DNA of 64,000 nt, taken from NCBI GenBank assembly GCA_963920665.1, contig OY987266.1, positions 27,414,239-27,478,238 on the forward strand, given 5' to 3'. Every line of letters starts with the position of its first letter. Position 1 is the first letter of the stretch. Below the pieces are notes generated by a model that did no database searches, was not told the origin of the DNA, and saw nothing but the letters and a program-made list of their open reading frames with translations. Of this stretch, positions 34,722 to 48,079 are shown one piece after another. The translations under genes and the position numbers were made by a program. The DNA is from Straminergon stramineum (taxonomy: Eukaryota > Streptophyta > Bryopsida > Hypnales > Calliergonaceae).

Positions 34722-37700
34722 TGTAATACCAAAGAAATGGAACAATTCAAGTGTCATGTAGTAAGTAAGACCTTCGACCACAAAGAAGAATTGTCCATCA
34801 TGCACAACATGAATGAAAATTGACAGAAAATGAAGTATCCTGGACAAATGATGTTACAATGTTGAAATACTTCTTGACTTTGGAGACGTCAGCTTCTGAA
34901 CTCTCCCCAAAACAAGTACTATGTACAATGACCTACAATGTCCTCCCCCTTCAAAAAATTAAATAAAATGAAGACATAGGTGGAATTTTGACAATTGTTG
35001 GTAGCAAGGATTGTCCGACAGAAGGCACCAAATTCTTAACACTAGAGACATCTTCGCAAATGGAGAAAGAGACGTCCGTAGTCTTCTAAGTCATATATTA
35101 TAGGACGTCATTGACAATGTCATAGGCGACAATGCAAACACTATTCTGAATACCTACCTATTGAAGCTTAATGGGTTGGCACTTCTTACTCTTCTAGCAA
35201 TGCCTCCTGTTCTCTTCTAGGCTCCATTTCTTGGGGGATGGACAAATGACCCAATGCTGCACGTTGTTGCACAAGCTCAAACTCTAGCACTTGGGGTTGC
35301 AAACTGACGAAGTCGGAGTCGTTCCCCACATCTATTGTGCTAGAAATTGACGTGGCCATGTCCAACTGCCCTCGTCTACCCCTAACATTTGTATGGCACA
35401 CAATCTTCCAACCTTGTCTTTGGAGATCATCTGAAAAGAAGACCTGCTGGCAATGTAATGGGAATGCAAATGAATCAGCATGCACCTCGCCGTCCATGCG
35501 GTTGAAGTTTGCCATTGTGAAGCCATATTGATCCCTTTGAAGGTTTGGAAAGCAAGGATCTTGGGTCGCCTGAACCCAATCACAAACGAGGATAGTAGTG
35601 CAATGATTCCTATAGTCTAACTCTAGAATCTCTTCGATGTAGCCCACATAGTCATCAATTCTCTCTACGGGTCGTCCATTGCAAAGCCCCCATCGAAGTT
35701 GTCGAGTGAAGGATGCCACAACACCAGAATCACATGTGACAAGTCCTCCTTCGGCACTACGGATGTGCAAGTGCATTCCAAATGCATACATTTGTCTATG
35801 TGAAGTAGCAAAATGCTTAGGTGGTTGGCTGTATTGCAAGACATCATCATTGACGTCTTGAGATGCATCTAGTAGAGTCTTCACTTTTTCAGTCAACCAC
35901 GTTGCAAAGGGAGGCAAGTCAAACAAATCAACTAGGTATCGCATAGCCACCAATGGATGTTGACGACGGAAAGTTCTCCGGAATGCCTCCCTCTGTTGCC
36001 ATCGTTGTGCTCTTGCTAGAATGAACTCCCTTCAAGGCATTCCATGCACGAGTAGTAAGATACTGTTAAAGAACGTGGAATAAAATAGACTTTGCAAGAC
36101 CATGTGAAACACACCTTGTGTCTTTTGTGGCATGCACTTCAATAGAGGTACATTACAAAGGATGTCCTTGTATGTCACAGAGGATGTCTTCTATGACATG
36201 ATTCGTGACAAATGAATTGAATGCATTCCGATGCCTCAGTCTACTAGAACTTGGTAGTAAACAATTGAACCAACGCAGAAGTATTCCATCCTTGCAATAA
36301 CTAGGGCTCGACATTGCCACATGCAATTGATTACATCTTCAACCAATCATGAAGTATGACCGAAAAGGGGGTTTAGGGTCACTCACTAGTGCCATTCCTC
36401 TAAGCAAGTTGTGTTGTCTAAGACGAAGGCATGTACATAGTTGCGGAACTCATCAAACATTTTTCGCTTTTTTTGGCAATTCGCATGTAGAATTTCCTCA
36501 TTCATGGTTGCATCTTCGTCAAGATCCCAAATGCGTTGGGATGTTCCTCTGTACTGGCGCATATACTTAGTGCAAAAACCAAGGGTATCATCCATCCAAT
36601 ACCCTTCTACAATACTGCCTTCAGGATGTGCAAATGTTTTGACATAATTCTTCAATGTTTTCATGTAACGCTCTATAGGGTACATCCACCTATAATGCAT
36701 TGGACCGCATTTGAATAGTTGTTCCACAAGATGCACAAGCAAATGAGTCATGACGTTAAGAAATGTAGTTGGGAATTCCTTCTCCAACACGCAAGTTGCC
36801 ATGACTACATCCCGCATCATATCCAACTCTTCTACTTGTCATACTTCTTTGGCACACAGTCATTGGAATACTCTACTCATTTTGATTATAGCCAATCGCA
36901 TAGTCTCATCCAGTACATTGCGAACCGCTATAGGGAGAATCTATGAAACATATTGCACAACAAGAAAAAATTCAGTGCACATTAAGTTGGCATCAATCAC
37001 ACTACAACGAAGGTAGTGGTTCAAGGTTTAGGCCCTTCACTTGCGCAATCGTCAGATTTTCCAAAGGCAGATCCACTAAAAACATGTTGCGTACTACGTC
37101 TAGTCAGATAGAGTTCCTTCCTCTCACTCTAACACCAGAGCAACATTAGCGTGCATCACATTAGATATGAAAGTGTCTCTTTGTACGTCAATGTCGACAT
37201 CCTTGTAGATTGGGAGTACAATCATTTGGAAGAAGTTAATGAAGGCGACAGAGGGGAAGGTAGTGGGTCATACCTATTGTATGAGGACATGATAATCATG
37301 TGTTTTCATGTATTACAATTTCCCATCCACCAAGCGCTTGTGGATGCTTCCCACATAGTTTGTAGGAGTTCGAATGTTTGAAACAATGCCCGTGAACTCC
37401 CTCCGCTCCTGTGGTTTCAATATGAATGGGGCATGTGGCATATAATATCCATCTTGTTGTTGGTGTGGAGGTTGCAACCAGATCTCTTCGTGGATGCCTA
37501 ACTCCTCCGCATCCACTCGACTTCCTGGACTATCATTCATGCCAAGTAAAGTCTTGACTATGTTCTCACATAAGTTCTTCTCATAGTGCATGGGATCCAA
37601 GATGTGGCGTTCTAATAAATGCTACAAACATGGGAAAGAATTAAGATGGTCAGCATTTGCTAGTCAGACGATGAATTCTGTATTTGCTTCTTTGAACCCA

Positions 37701-39109
37701 TGGTGAGGATGCAAACTTCTACTTATTTATACCTCTATGGTATCCACTCACTTGACATCAACATTGATAGACCCTGGTTCGCTGGTTGTATGTTGAAATA
37801 CTCATGTGCGTCCCGAAATAATTACCTGTGTTTGGAAGGATACATGCATTGACATCCTTGTAGACGAAACATGCCTACTCTAGCACGCACATGTTTTCAC
37901 ATGTTGGATGTAATGTCTACTGTGACGTACATATTGTGCGGAAACGTACAATGCATTGTAATTGACAACTAACCTGCTAGTATGAGAGTTAGTATAAAGC
38001 ACTAAGGCACTTCACTCGTGTTACATGTATAGGATCATCTGGTCCATTCTTCTTCCCACCAAGATCTAGGTAAGATTGCTGCCATGATGCATATCGTACA
38101 ACATCTTGTCCTGACATGATTTGTGGCTTCTCACGGTGCTCTACTTTCCCATTAAATCTTCTATTGCGTCGGTATGGGTGGTTGTGAGTGTTTATTTACC
38201 CACCCATGGTAAACAACTTCCACAACAGGTTCTTTTTGTTTTGTCTTAATTTTATTTACTAATGGGTGTCTGAGCATTTTCCACTGAGCCTTCCAAGCAA
38301 TGGACTCTTTTCCTAAATCCTAAGCAAAAAAAAAAATCATTGGAAACAAACATTTTCACAAAGATGAGTTCTAAATAACATAAAAATTTTCTACTAAATT
38401 TGTATTAATTGACCTACTTTGAAAATTAATATAATTTAGATTATTTAGTAACTTACCTCATATTGGAAGTTATTTTGCTCGTTGTTGTATAAATCATCGA
38501 GTTCTCCTTCATTTGTCATTTTTTTGCTTACAGCTTAAAGAGTGGATTTTAATTACAAGTTGGCGGAATATGGCTAACGGAGGTTTTTTCTATCCCTTCA
38601 CTATTTAAACTTATTCTATTCTACAAGTTGATTTGGAAGGATATGGTTTTCGATAAGATTTCACTAATTCAAGGCAACTTTCTAATCTATCCTATTTTCT
38701 ATGGTTCTAATTGATTCTTTAAGATTTTCTTGATTTCTACCTAATTTCTATCTAAACTCAAGCTTTTGTACTCCTCCTTCATTCTATCATGCAACTTTGA
38801 GTTTGTGACTTCTAATCTTGTTGTGCACTTGCTACAACTTCTAAGAGAGAAAGAGTGGTGAGATTAGTGTTGGTTTCTATTTTTTCTCCAAACTATGATA
38901 GTTTTCCTTCTCAACCTATTCCTATGGCTAACCTATTTTAATTCTACTTTAAACTTATTTTATTTTGTTGTTGTTTTCTTTGTCTTTGTCTTTTCAATTC
39001 TTTTTCTCTCCCTCTTCTATTTTCCCTATGTCTACTCTACCTTAGTTCCTAAACAAAAATAAATAAATAAAATCGAACGGAACCTCCAATTTCTTGAGAG
39101 GGGAGGGGA

Positions 39110-39410
39110 TTAATTCCTCCCCTGGCTCCCTGGCCGCGGCCTGCAGTCCAGCAGGCAGGCTTGGCCAGCGGGGGGCTCTCCCCTGCCTGGCTGGGCGGGG
39201 CTGCCTGCCTGAGCGGGGGCTCCCCCACTGCCGGGGCTCTCCCTGCCGCCACCTGGCCGGGGAGGGGGCTCCTGCCTCTGCTGCGGGGCTCCCCCTGCGG
39301 CTGGGGGCTCCCTGCCTCTGCTGCGGGGCTCCCTGGCTGATCAGGGGAGCTCCTGCCGCTGCCTGGCGGGGCTCCTGCCTGGGCCGGGACTTCCCTGGCC
39401 TTGGCAGGCC
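39110..39410. repeat. GC-rich low-complexity block in family C copy 2
   Basis: About 300 bp of very GC-rich sequence built from variants of 'GGGGCTCCCTGCC' and 'CTGCCGGGGCTC'. It reads open in more than one frame only because it lacks AT-rich stop codons; I do not regard it as coding. Confidence 0.6.
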
Positions 39411-39473
39411 GTTTTTTGTTTTGTTGTTTTGTTTTGTTTTTTCGTTTCGTTTTGTTTTTATTCCTCTACCTTC

Positions 39474-39630
39474 TATGAAAATCAGTCTCTCTACTTTCTA
39501 TGAAAATTAGTCCCTCTACTTTCTATGAAAATTAGTCCCTCTATTTTCTATGAAAATTAGTCCCTCTACTTTCTATGAAAATTAGTCCTTCTACTTTCTA
39601 TGAAAATTAGTCCTTCTAACTTCTATGGAA
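39474..39630. repeat. ~25-bp tandem repeat, about seven units
   Basis: Nearly identical units of 'CTACTTTCTATGAAAATTAG' followed by 'TCCCT' in direct array. High similarity between units indicates recent expansion inside the LTR. Confidence 0.8.
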
Positions 39631-42600
39631 CTAAAAGATTTGTGAGAAAGAGAATGTGATGAGATTTTGTTTTTGTTTTTCTATGCTAACTTGATGAACT
39701 TCTACAATCTTGTTTTTGAGAGAAAATTTTAGGACTCTAAAGTTCAAAGCTTCGCCGTGTTCCTTCAAAGCCTACTAAATTTCTATCTAATTCTACAAAC
39801 TAAATTCAAAGCTTCGCCGTGTTATAGTAAGCACGGAAAATAACACACACAAAGATTTTGACAAAAGAACTTAAAGGAAGATGAATCAAAAGTGTTAGTA
39901 CAAAAATTAGTACAAAAACTATAAACATAACAAGCTAGAGTTTTTCCCTAAGCGGCATCGCCAGTCATAAGGGAAGGATCCTCTAGAGTTAGTGTACAAT
40001 ACTCAAGTCCTAAACAAGGACTTGAATAAATAACAAATATACTAAAGAAAGAGTTAGTACAACCAAAATACTACCAAATTTCAACCAAAATCTTCAAAAC
40101 AAGTACAAAGACAACACATAAGATTTGAAGGGACCCCAATGTCCTTCAATGCTTACAAAATAGCAACAAAAGGAGCTTGAAATGCTCCAAAAACACCACG
40201 TTTACAACTTTGGCTCAAAAATGCCAAAAGTCCACAATTAATGGACCAACGTGTTTACAAAGCCAAAATAATGGCTAGAAGGGGTGATTTGAGAGAAGAA
40301 TGAGTGCCCTTATATACTCTTTCAAGGGCACCCATCTCCTCTCATTTCAACATGGTAATCTTATTAATTAGGATTTTCACCCTAATTTACCAATTTTGAC
40401 TTTCTACGCTGGTCCAATTTCTAACTTTTGGAGATTAACTCCAAATCACAAACGGATTGCACCATTGGCTTCAGAAGGCCATTTTTAGTCTACAGGAACC
40501 CCCCACCCCTTTTTCTAACTTCAAAATTTCAACGAAACCTAACGCCAACTTAACATCCAAAAGGGTTAAAAACCCAACTTTTGGAGTTTGACTTTTTTGA
40601 AAAAAGTAACTAGCCTAGGTTCTTAAGTAGGTGTGGGGGAGTAAGAAAAGACCTATCTTTGACCCCATTCCGCTTTTGTATGCTCCCGATCCATTGGTCA
40701 ACTCCACCGTAATCTTTAAATTTTGTCAATTGTTGAGGAATCTTGCAAGTTCGGGTTCTTCTGACTATCAGAATGTCTTGAAACTTGTTGGAGCGTCTTA
40801 TTAACATAAAAGAAGCTATCATAATTTTTAGTGAGATTTTACCACCACCTGGAGAATTTTTAAGAATTTCTCATCGTAGGTTTGGGTAGTTGACCGTCCG
40901 GAAAGGCATCTTTTGACTATCAGAAAATTCCGAAACTTTTTGTGGAACCTCCCATGGAATCCCACAACACATGTGTAGGCTCATATTTTTACTCTACACA
41001 TCGGCCTAGGGGAACAAAATCCACTCTCTTATTTAATTATCGATGGCTAGGGAATCTTCCACACCGGTGGGAATTTTTGGCAAACCGATTTCGCCGTTGT
41101 TTCCCGGGCATGGTTTTAACCCTAAGTCACCTTCCTTGGACCAAAGATTCCTCCATGGTCCCATCTTGGTATTTTCAACATCTGCAAGCCAATAATTGGG
41201 GTTCCGCTATTTCATCGATGAAATGGGGAAACTGGAACCTATCTCCGGGAACTAACCTATGTGCCTCACCAGGGTTCCCTCAACCAATATTAGCCAAGCG
41301 ATGTCCTTTCTATGTGGGATTTTGAGCCTAGTATGCTCATAACTCGTAATTACCACGATTGGTTAGGTTCTAACCTATTTACAAGTGAAATTTGAATCTA
41401 ATTAGTAAAAACTCTCAAAATATGACCAAATACTATATTGGCATGTAACACACCTATTTTGGTTTTACACTCTTTTTTGGGTTTTTTGTACTATTTTCCA
41501 CACTTATTTTCACAAAAAAAATAAAAAAAAGATAAGTGAGTCCCTGGTGACGAAATAGGGGCTCACAGTGGTGGTGAGGTAAATAATGGCGGACACCACC
41601 ATATACAATCTTAGAACCCTTGATTCTTCCATTGGGAAGTATGTCACATGTTTTTGCCATGCGTGCATCTGTGTCAGGTCCACAACATGGGCAACCCTTA
41701 TAGCCCTTACAACAAAGTCTTGAAATGAGCCCATAAGTCAAAAAATCTGAAATGGTCCACAAAAGTAGCGCATGCAAGTGGAAAGCATGACTTCCTTCAG
41801 GTTGGGAGAAATCTAGTGTTGGAATACCGTGCCAAAGTTCATGCAACTCTTTTAGTAGTGGACATAGGAAGATGTCTATGTTTCTTGAAGTTGGTGACTG
41901 CGTGCCTGAAATCAATATGCTCAAAGAAATGAAGAATTTCTTAGTGACAAACCAAGGCTCCAAGTTGTATATTAGAATCAGAAGTGGCCATGTTGACCAA
42001 TTTGTATTGCTCAGTTTGAATAGATTCACACCATCCAAGGCCAAAGCAAGGCACATGTTGCGAATCTCAGATTTGAAGTTGCCAAAAGCAACGTCCATGT
42101 TGACATGCTTCCATGCTGGACTGTCTACTACAGAACGCATGACGCCATCATTGCTAATGTGTTTTGTATAGCTTGTCAACATACGTGCTATCTCAAACGA
42201 CCTCCACATCCGTTTCAGCCTTGGAATTAGTGGGAAGTGCCGAATGACCTTTGTTGGAATCGTGTTTGTACCATCAACCCGACGTGCCTTCCCGCACTTA
42301 GGACAAGCATTCAACCCTTCCTAATCATCTTCAAAAAGCACACATCCATTGGAACATGCATGCACATTGTTGTAGTGCAAACCCAGTCGCTGGATGCTCT
42401 TCTGTGCCTCATAGTGTGTTCCAGGCAACTTGTTTCTTGCGGGCAACAAATCCACATGCAGGAAGCGAAACAACTCATTAGTGAATTTATTGCTCACACG
42501 GAACACTGTGCACATGTTCATGATGATGATGGTGGCTAAGACAATGCTTGTCTTCGAACCCGGATACAGTGGTGTTGTCGCCTCTCTAGACATGTCTTCC

Positions 42601-43156
42601 AATCCATCTACAGTATCCATAAGGTTGTTCTCCTGTTCTAGCCACTCGCCGTCATCTACTGAGCTTCTTCATGTAGTGCGTCTCCTCTATCGAAGGCCTC
42701 CATGACTTGGCGTTGGATGTCGTGATACTCATCCAAAGGAGTGGGATTGTCCCGCTCGTCATCATTTGCGCCATCTGAATTGTTGTCGGCGACATCCGCT
42801 GTAGCGTCATCTTCAACAATGTCTACAATGTCATCGTCAAATGCAACGTCCTCCACCCACAATCCCCGAGGGGGGTAGCCATTGGGGGGGTCTCCACCAA
42901 TCATGGACTTGTCCAGAAATGGATCACGTTCCATCGCCGCATGGTGTCGTCGAATGACTTGGATAGTTTTGCGACATCCGCCTTTGCAATCCCTACAAGG
43001 ACATGGATAGGAGCGTACATTTTTTTCAGTGGCCACCCGCAACTCAATGTGTAATATCAAATCACCCACAGGGATGTGGTGAAGTGTACGCCCGTCATTT
43101 GTGATTCGTATAGTAGCACCATGTTGATGATTGGGATTGGCACGGTATGCCATCAA

Positions 43157-45690
43157 AGCTTCCTACTTTGTATATGCACACAGTCATCAATGAATGAGCT
43201 GTTGACAAGAGCTTGCAAGAAGAAATAGAATCATTGTTAGTGCCCTGGCTTCTGTGGAAAGTGTCATTGAGGACGTCCACTTCGATGTTATGGATGATAG
43301 TTTCAAATGTAGTGGACATCTTCTGAGACGTCTGCTTCCACACAGTCGTCATTGTGTAGTCACTATCGACATTGGGGAGGATCCTTGGAATGCATGTATA
43401 TAAACTACTAAATGCCTTCTTATTACCATACCCATGAAATTCATGAGGGAGTGACCTAGCAAAGGTGCTCTAGTGCTTCCAACAAACATGTATTTGTAAA
43501 CTTGCCCTTACTCGTCATAGTATACATGACTCACTTTTTGTGAAAAAGTGCATCCCTACATGGACCACTTGTTTTAGCACAACGACGCATCCTTCCTAGT
43601 AGTTGTTGACGATAATATCCTCTATGAGTATTGGTCATCATTTTAGACGTGAAATTGTCAATGGGGACATTGTATAGGACATCATGGGTAATAAAGCAGT
43701 GTACTAGCCGAGATAGAGTGCATTCTCAGGAACCATTTCCCACATGTCCCACCGGTGTGCTGGAAAAGCAACATTATACAAGAACCCCCAGTTGAACTTG
43801 AACATGCGTTTGAACCCTCACTTCTCTCCGAAACGTGCAATACAACAGTTGAAGGCAATTACTGACCTATATGGTGATGGTGTCTGCACTATGTAAGTGT
43901 GCTAGGGTAGTCCAATTTCGGGAGGCCCAAATACTGAATGTGGACGACTCCACCGCAGCTGCCGTTTTGACAAATTTGGTGTCGCATGGCACGAGCAAGC
44001 CTTCCAAGTGACCATGTATGAAGCAAAGTGGAATTGGATATCCAAGAAGTGCGCCTCGAAGAAGTTCACGCTTCCTGAAGTCTGATGAATATCAAGCAAT
44101 GTTGATGCTTCCTGCAGTGGTCGTTGGTGAAGAACCCCCCCACATTGACCACGTATGCCTCTACTGCACTTTGCACCTCTTTTTTCTTTTGTGATTCAAT
44201 TTTTTTTTTTAAATCTACTCTTCCACTCCCACGCACATTTTGATATCTGCAATGCCAATGGCTGCCGAGGCAATGACGTTGGCTGTCAAGAGGGTAGCTA
44301 CGATGGAGAGGGTACTATAGCTACAGGGTCTACCACGGCTATAGAGGCGCGGGTATAGGTTGATGTGGTTGTCTTCAATTGCTCTCCTACACTCCGCCGT
44401 CGTCTGCATTCATCTGTTTTGTGGAATGTCAAGCTCTTGCATCCACTCCCTTGTACGTTGTGCTCCATTTTTTTCAAGTGTCGTTCTCTCAACGGACATG
44501 CGGTGGAAGTGGGTATTGTAGGTGCTCTATGATTCTTTGTTGTGTGTGATGTTATGTAAGAGCCTTGAGGGAAATTAAGGAAGGGCGATGTTCATGGCCT
44601 AACTCCTCCACAGGGGGCATCCAATACATTGCAATTTTCAATTCTGTGCTTTTCTTCTTTCCATGGGTTCATAGTAATGCTTTGATTAAAACTGCACCTT
44701 CGTTGATTGATAATCCCTGTCAAATTTTGACCTTCCTTGTGTGGACTAGCAAAAAGGTGAGTTCTGTGTCCAGTGGAGAAGTACTGCTGTAGACATACCT
44801 CGGGCATGATAGAACTCAAGGAAATGGAAAGAAGCATCGCCAATTGACACTGGCACGTCAGAGGAGGAGCCGCCACCTTTCGGAATGCATGTGCAAGGAG
44901 TAGGGGAGCATCGATCAAAGTCGCGTGAAGACCCTCGACGTGGCACGTCGTCGAAAGGGAAAGGCGCTGCCCGGTAGCAATCGATCCAAGCGACGAAGAT
45001 GAATGTAATTGAAATGCCATCGGAGGAGGAGGAGGACGAGCAATAGCTAGTGGAAGGCAGGCAGAGCGTCGGCATGGCAAAGAAGTCTCAATCATAGAGG
45101 TAAATAGGGAACATATTGGCGTGTATACATTCAGACTATTCTGACATAGGGTTTAGTAGCCATGCGTCTTTGTGGACGTCTCCTTCAACACATGTTAGTA
45201 GACCATCTCTCCATGGACTTTTTATACAACATCTCAATTGACATGAGGATGTTGTCGGTGATGTCAATACATTTTCAAAGACGTCATTGGAGACATGTCA
45301 TAGGTCATGCTCAAATTCCCTTGTCTCTTACATGTGCTTATGCTAGGGTGCGTAAGATGTGTGCATTATAGTGAGCCATCAGTTGTCTTCTACAATACCT
45401 ATAAGTCATATTTGCACTCACATGTCGTTACTTTGGACATTTTAGTGGACGTCACCTAGGACATTTTATTGGACGTCCAATACAACGTCCAAAGTGTCAA
45501 TGTGACATTCACAATGGACGCATCCACCTACAATTGCAGCGGTAATTGTCATCAAAGCAGATAAAGGAAAAAATCACAAAGTCAATTAACGAAGCGGACC
45601 AGCCTCCTCTCATGTCAAAACTTCAAAAATTTCTATGTAGTTCGATATTAGTATGCACCCTCGTCATGCATAAGGTGAGTTCTTCTGTGT
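43157..45690. other. Divergent intergenic region between the two CACTA genes
   Basis: No supported gene. It separates the TNP2 gene (minus) from the TnpA-like gene (plus) and would have to hold both promoters. Several GACGTC hexamers occur here (e.g. 43272, 43327, ~45175, ~45282, ~45444). Open frames at 44592-45095 have no recognisable similarity. Confidence 0.4.
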
Positions 45691-48079
45691 AGTCGAGGTT
45701 ATGCTATAGCCTTCGACAATGATGATGATGATTGTGACACCGACGATGCCATTGAAGCTTTGCAACCCACACGACAACAGAAGGATCATTCTACAACAAC
45801 AATGAAGAAATCCATTGAACTTGATGTACAAGGACAACCTTTTGGTTCGATGAAGGGCAGTTTTGCGAGTGATGTTAAGAAGTATGCTAAGTCCCTAGAC
45901 CCGACACAGGGATGGGAAGGACAACCAAGGAAACACAGGAGGCGCTTCTTCAAGTGCTTGTACTCTAGTTCAAATCTTTCACTGATTGCCCTTTCCTTGG
46001 GTTTTTCGATGACTCAAAAATGTTTGCGTCCCAGAGGACGTCCCACATAACATCTTCACTAGCAAGTTCTTGTCGACGGTGATGTCTGATTTGCATGTAG
46101 CCTATCTAGAACGGGGTCATCCTCAGCCCCTACCCTCATTTCGTACTTAGTTTTTGTCTTTGTCTTTTTATTGAATGTGCATTTTGTCCTTCTAAGAAGC
46201 TAATGTGAAGAAGTATTGAAGGATTGACCAAATGTCAGTGGGTTGCAGAGTGGCAAATGGTTGGTGAGTCAGATCAAGTTAGTGAGAAGTCCCTTCAACC
46301 CTTCATCACCAAGGTGTTGATCAACATCCGGTGGAAAATCGGGCAAATGATTGATGCAAGCATGGATAGACCCTCGGACATCAACCCTAAGTATTGGAAG
46401 ACTATTGCCGCCATGCGCAGCACAAATGCCTCTCAGAAGCGATCTTAGCACATGCACTCAATTTCTAAGGGGAAGGGGTCCACAACCGCAGAGTTCAAGG
46501 CAATTGAGAGGGAGGTGGTTTCACAGTTGGTGAGTGTGTCGAATCAGTGTATGTGCATTGGACTTGTACTTTATACCATGTTCATTTCCATGTTCCATGA
46601 GATGTAAACATAGACGTCAGATGCCACAATTGTCGTGAACTCTAGTGTCTATACAGGTATGATGCTACAGACGGTTGACATCATCATTGGTGTCATCCAC
46701 AACAATTTTTTTGTTATCAGTCTTGCTCATCATCTACAAAATGCAAAGTCCAAGTCTTCTATTCTTTAATATGTGTGTGTTCTTCTATGTAGACCATGTT
46801 GAAGAATAGGCCACCGTATGATACAAAGGTTGATGCAAAAGTTGCTAAGGAGTTCCAACGAATCTAAGAGGAAAAGAGGAAGAGTCGTCTAGATCATGGG
46901 AGAGACATTGAAGAGGTGCGGACGCGCATCACGGACCTTGAGGGCAACGTCACACGCTTAGGGGAGAATGTCTCAGCATCGCACAAGCCGTTGGAGGAGA
47001 TGTTGTGTGAACTCTTGCAAAATCAAGGTGCCAAAGAAACAATAGCCGTTGAGGACGTAATAGAGCCGTCTTCATCTACAAAGGTTGTGAAGACGTCAGG
47101 GCTGACGTCGACAACGACAGAAGCTTGGACACTAGTTTAGAAGGATTTTCTTCTGCCAATGCTTCATCCGGCCCCCGTAGGGAATGTGGCACAACCTGTC
47201 TTTGATACCATCAATATTGACATCGCCGAAGGTGTTACTAGAAACGTAGGCGAGGAGGAGGACATTACTGCGGTAGATGTTGATGACGATGGTGCTCTTG
47301 AATGCGACGAGGACAATGTTGTAGATGATGTCCATGTTGAAGAAGAGGGAGAGAAGATGCCTATGCCATGGTTGGCATTGATGGAGAGGGGACAACAATT
47401 AGGAGTCTTGTAGATGCCACTGCCAATACGATCCATGTGCAAGTAAGTGCCCTCGGTATTTGGTACAGTGGTACCTACCTTCACTTAGAGTAGAAGTTGT
47501 CCAATTTTATTTTTCTCTCTTCTTCAAATTAGAGCATTGAAGTAGTGCGACATTGTGATGTGAGATGGCCGAAACTTCTAGAAGACACCAACGTGTTAAA
47601 TTAGACATTGGGTGTGATGTCTGAAATGGACATCTACATTGACGTCCAAAGAATGTTGAGCACATTGCATGCACGTTCTAATGTCTTAGTGCCACATGTA
47701 ATCTTAGGATGCCAATGACACCCCGGTAGAGTCCATAGGACGACCTCGACGTGGTGGAAAGACCACACAAACCGGGAAAGGAACAACTGTAGTGAAAAAC
47801 ACCAAAAAGGCGTCATCGAACACACCGGTTCCTAAAGTTGCAGGAATGAAGCCGATTGGTCTTCCAAAACCTCACCAAGTTGCAGTGAAGGTAAGCACAA
47901 ATTTATTGACAAGGAACACCCTCATATTCTCTTTGTATGCCATGATTGTCACCTCATAGAAAGAAAAGGCAACATGTAAGCACTCTCTATCATATAGTTC
48001 CTCAGTAACTCGTGTGTCCATTCTAAATGGTGATGCAATGGTGCAGGTGGCAAATGCCAAGAAAGTGGATGCACCTTGA
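45690..48079 (+). pseudogene. CACTA TnpA-like accessory protein (plant transposase Ptta/En-Spm type)
   Basis: Spliced plus-strand gene. Recognisable pieces: about 45690-45960 (acidic run, then ELDVQGQPFGSMKGSF and SLDPTQGWEGQPRKHRRRFF, the pattern of the plant En/Spm 'transposase 24' family); about 46220-46530 (WVAEWQMVGESDQ, INPKYWKTIAAMRSTNASQK); about 46793-47413 (PPYDTKVDAKVAKEF, then a coiled-coil-like TRITDLEGNVTRLGENV and an acidic tail); 47708-47890, AG and GT bounded, with AT-hook-like GRPRRGGK and a Lys-rich stretch; 48047-48079, ending VANAKKVDAP and a stop. TnpA-type proteins bind subterminal repeats and help the transposase. Stops interrupt it (TAG near 46446, TAA near 46865), so this copy is inactive. 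Confidence 0.65.

Larger units (their letters stand above)
38183..41567 (+). mobile_element. Family C solo LTR, copy 2, 3385 bp
   Basis: Starts TGTGAGTG and ends GGCTCACA, flanked by the perfect 5-bp duplication GTGGT (38178-38182 and 41568-41572). Excising it with one duplication rejoins the TNP2 reading frame. Landmarks: CCTTCCAAGCAATGGA at +105; GC-rich block 39110-39410; ~25-bp tandem repeat 39474-39625; TTCAAAGCTTCGCCGTG near 39747 and 39805; GCGGCATCGCCA near 39950; TATATA near 40311; then ~1.25 kb to the 3' end. No second LTR or internal region, so it is a solo LTR left by LTR-LTR recombination. Confidence 0.85.
35186..43156 (-). pseudogene. CACTA TNP2-type transposase, split by a solo LTR
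   Basis: The gene encodes the DDE transposase of the element, read from 43156 downward. Segments in order: transposase-associated N-terminal region with a CPCRDCKGGCRK cysteine cluster (43156-42656); TNP2 core with HACSNGCVLFEDD, NACPKCGKARR, FPLIPRLKRMW and KNIDIFL-like ..RNIDIFLCPLLKELHELW (42620-41580); after the LTR, HPYRRNRRFNGKVEH and IMSGQDVV (38182-38050); DPMHYEKNLCENIVKTLLG (37600-37313); a DUF4218-type region with HYRWMYPIERYMKTLKNYVK (36826-36386); a DUF4216-type region with DYVGYIEEILELDYRNH (35953-35186). A TAG stop lies after FEDD, another break near 42656, and the LTR interrupts a His-Pro run exactly at its GTGGT duplication. Introns are expected between the segments. Non-functional. 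Confidence 0.85.

Noticed and set aside
39049..39510. Overlapping GC-rich ORFs on both strands
   Set aside because: Low-complexity Gly/Ala/Pro translation of a GC-rich repeat inside the solo LTR; openness is due to composition.
44592..45095. 167-residue minus-strand ORF between the CACTA genes
   Set aside because: Low-complexity Ser/Pro/His translation with no recognisable motif and no counterpart in other copies here.
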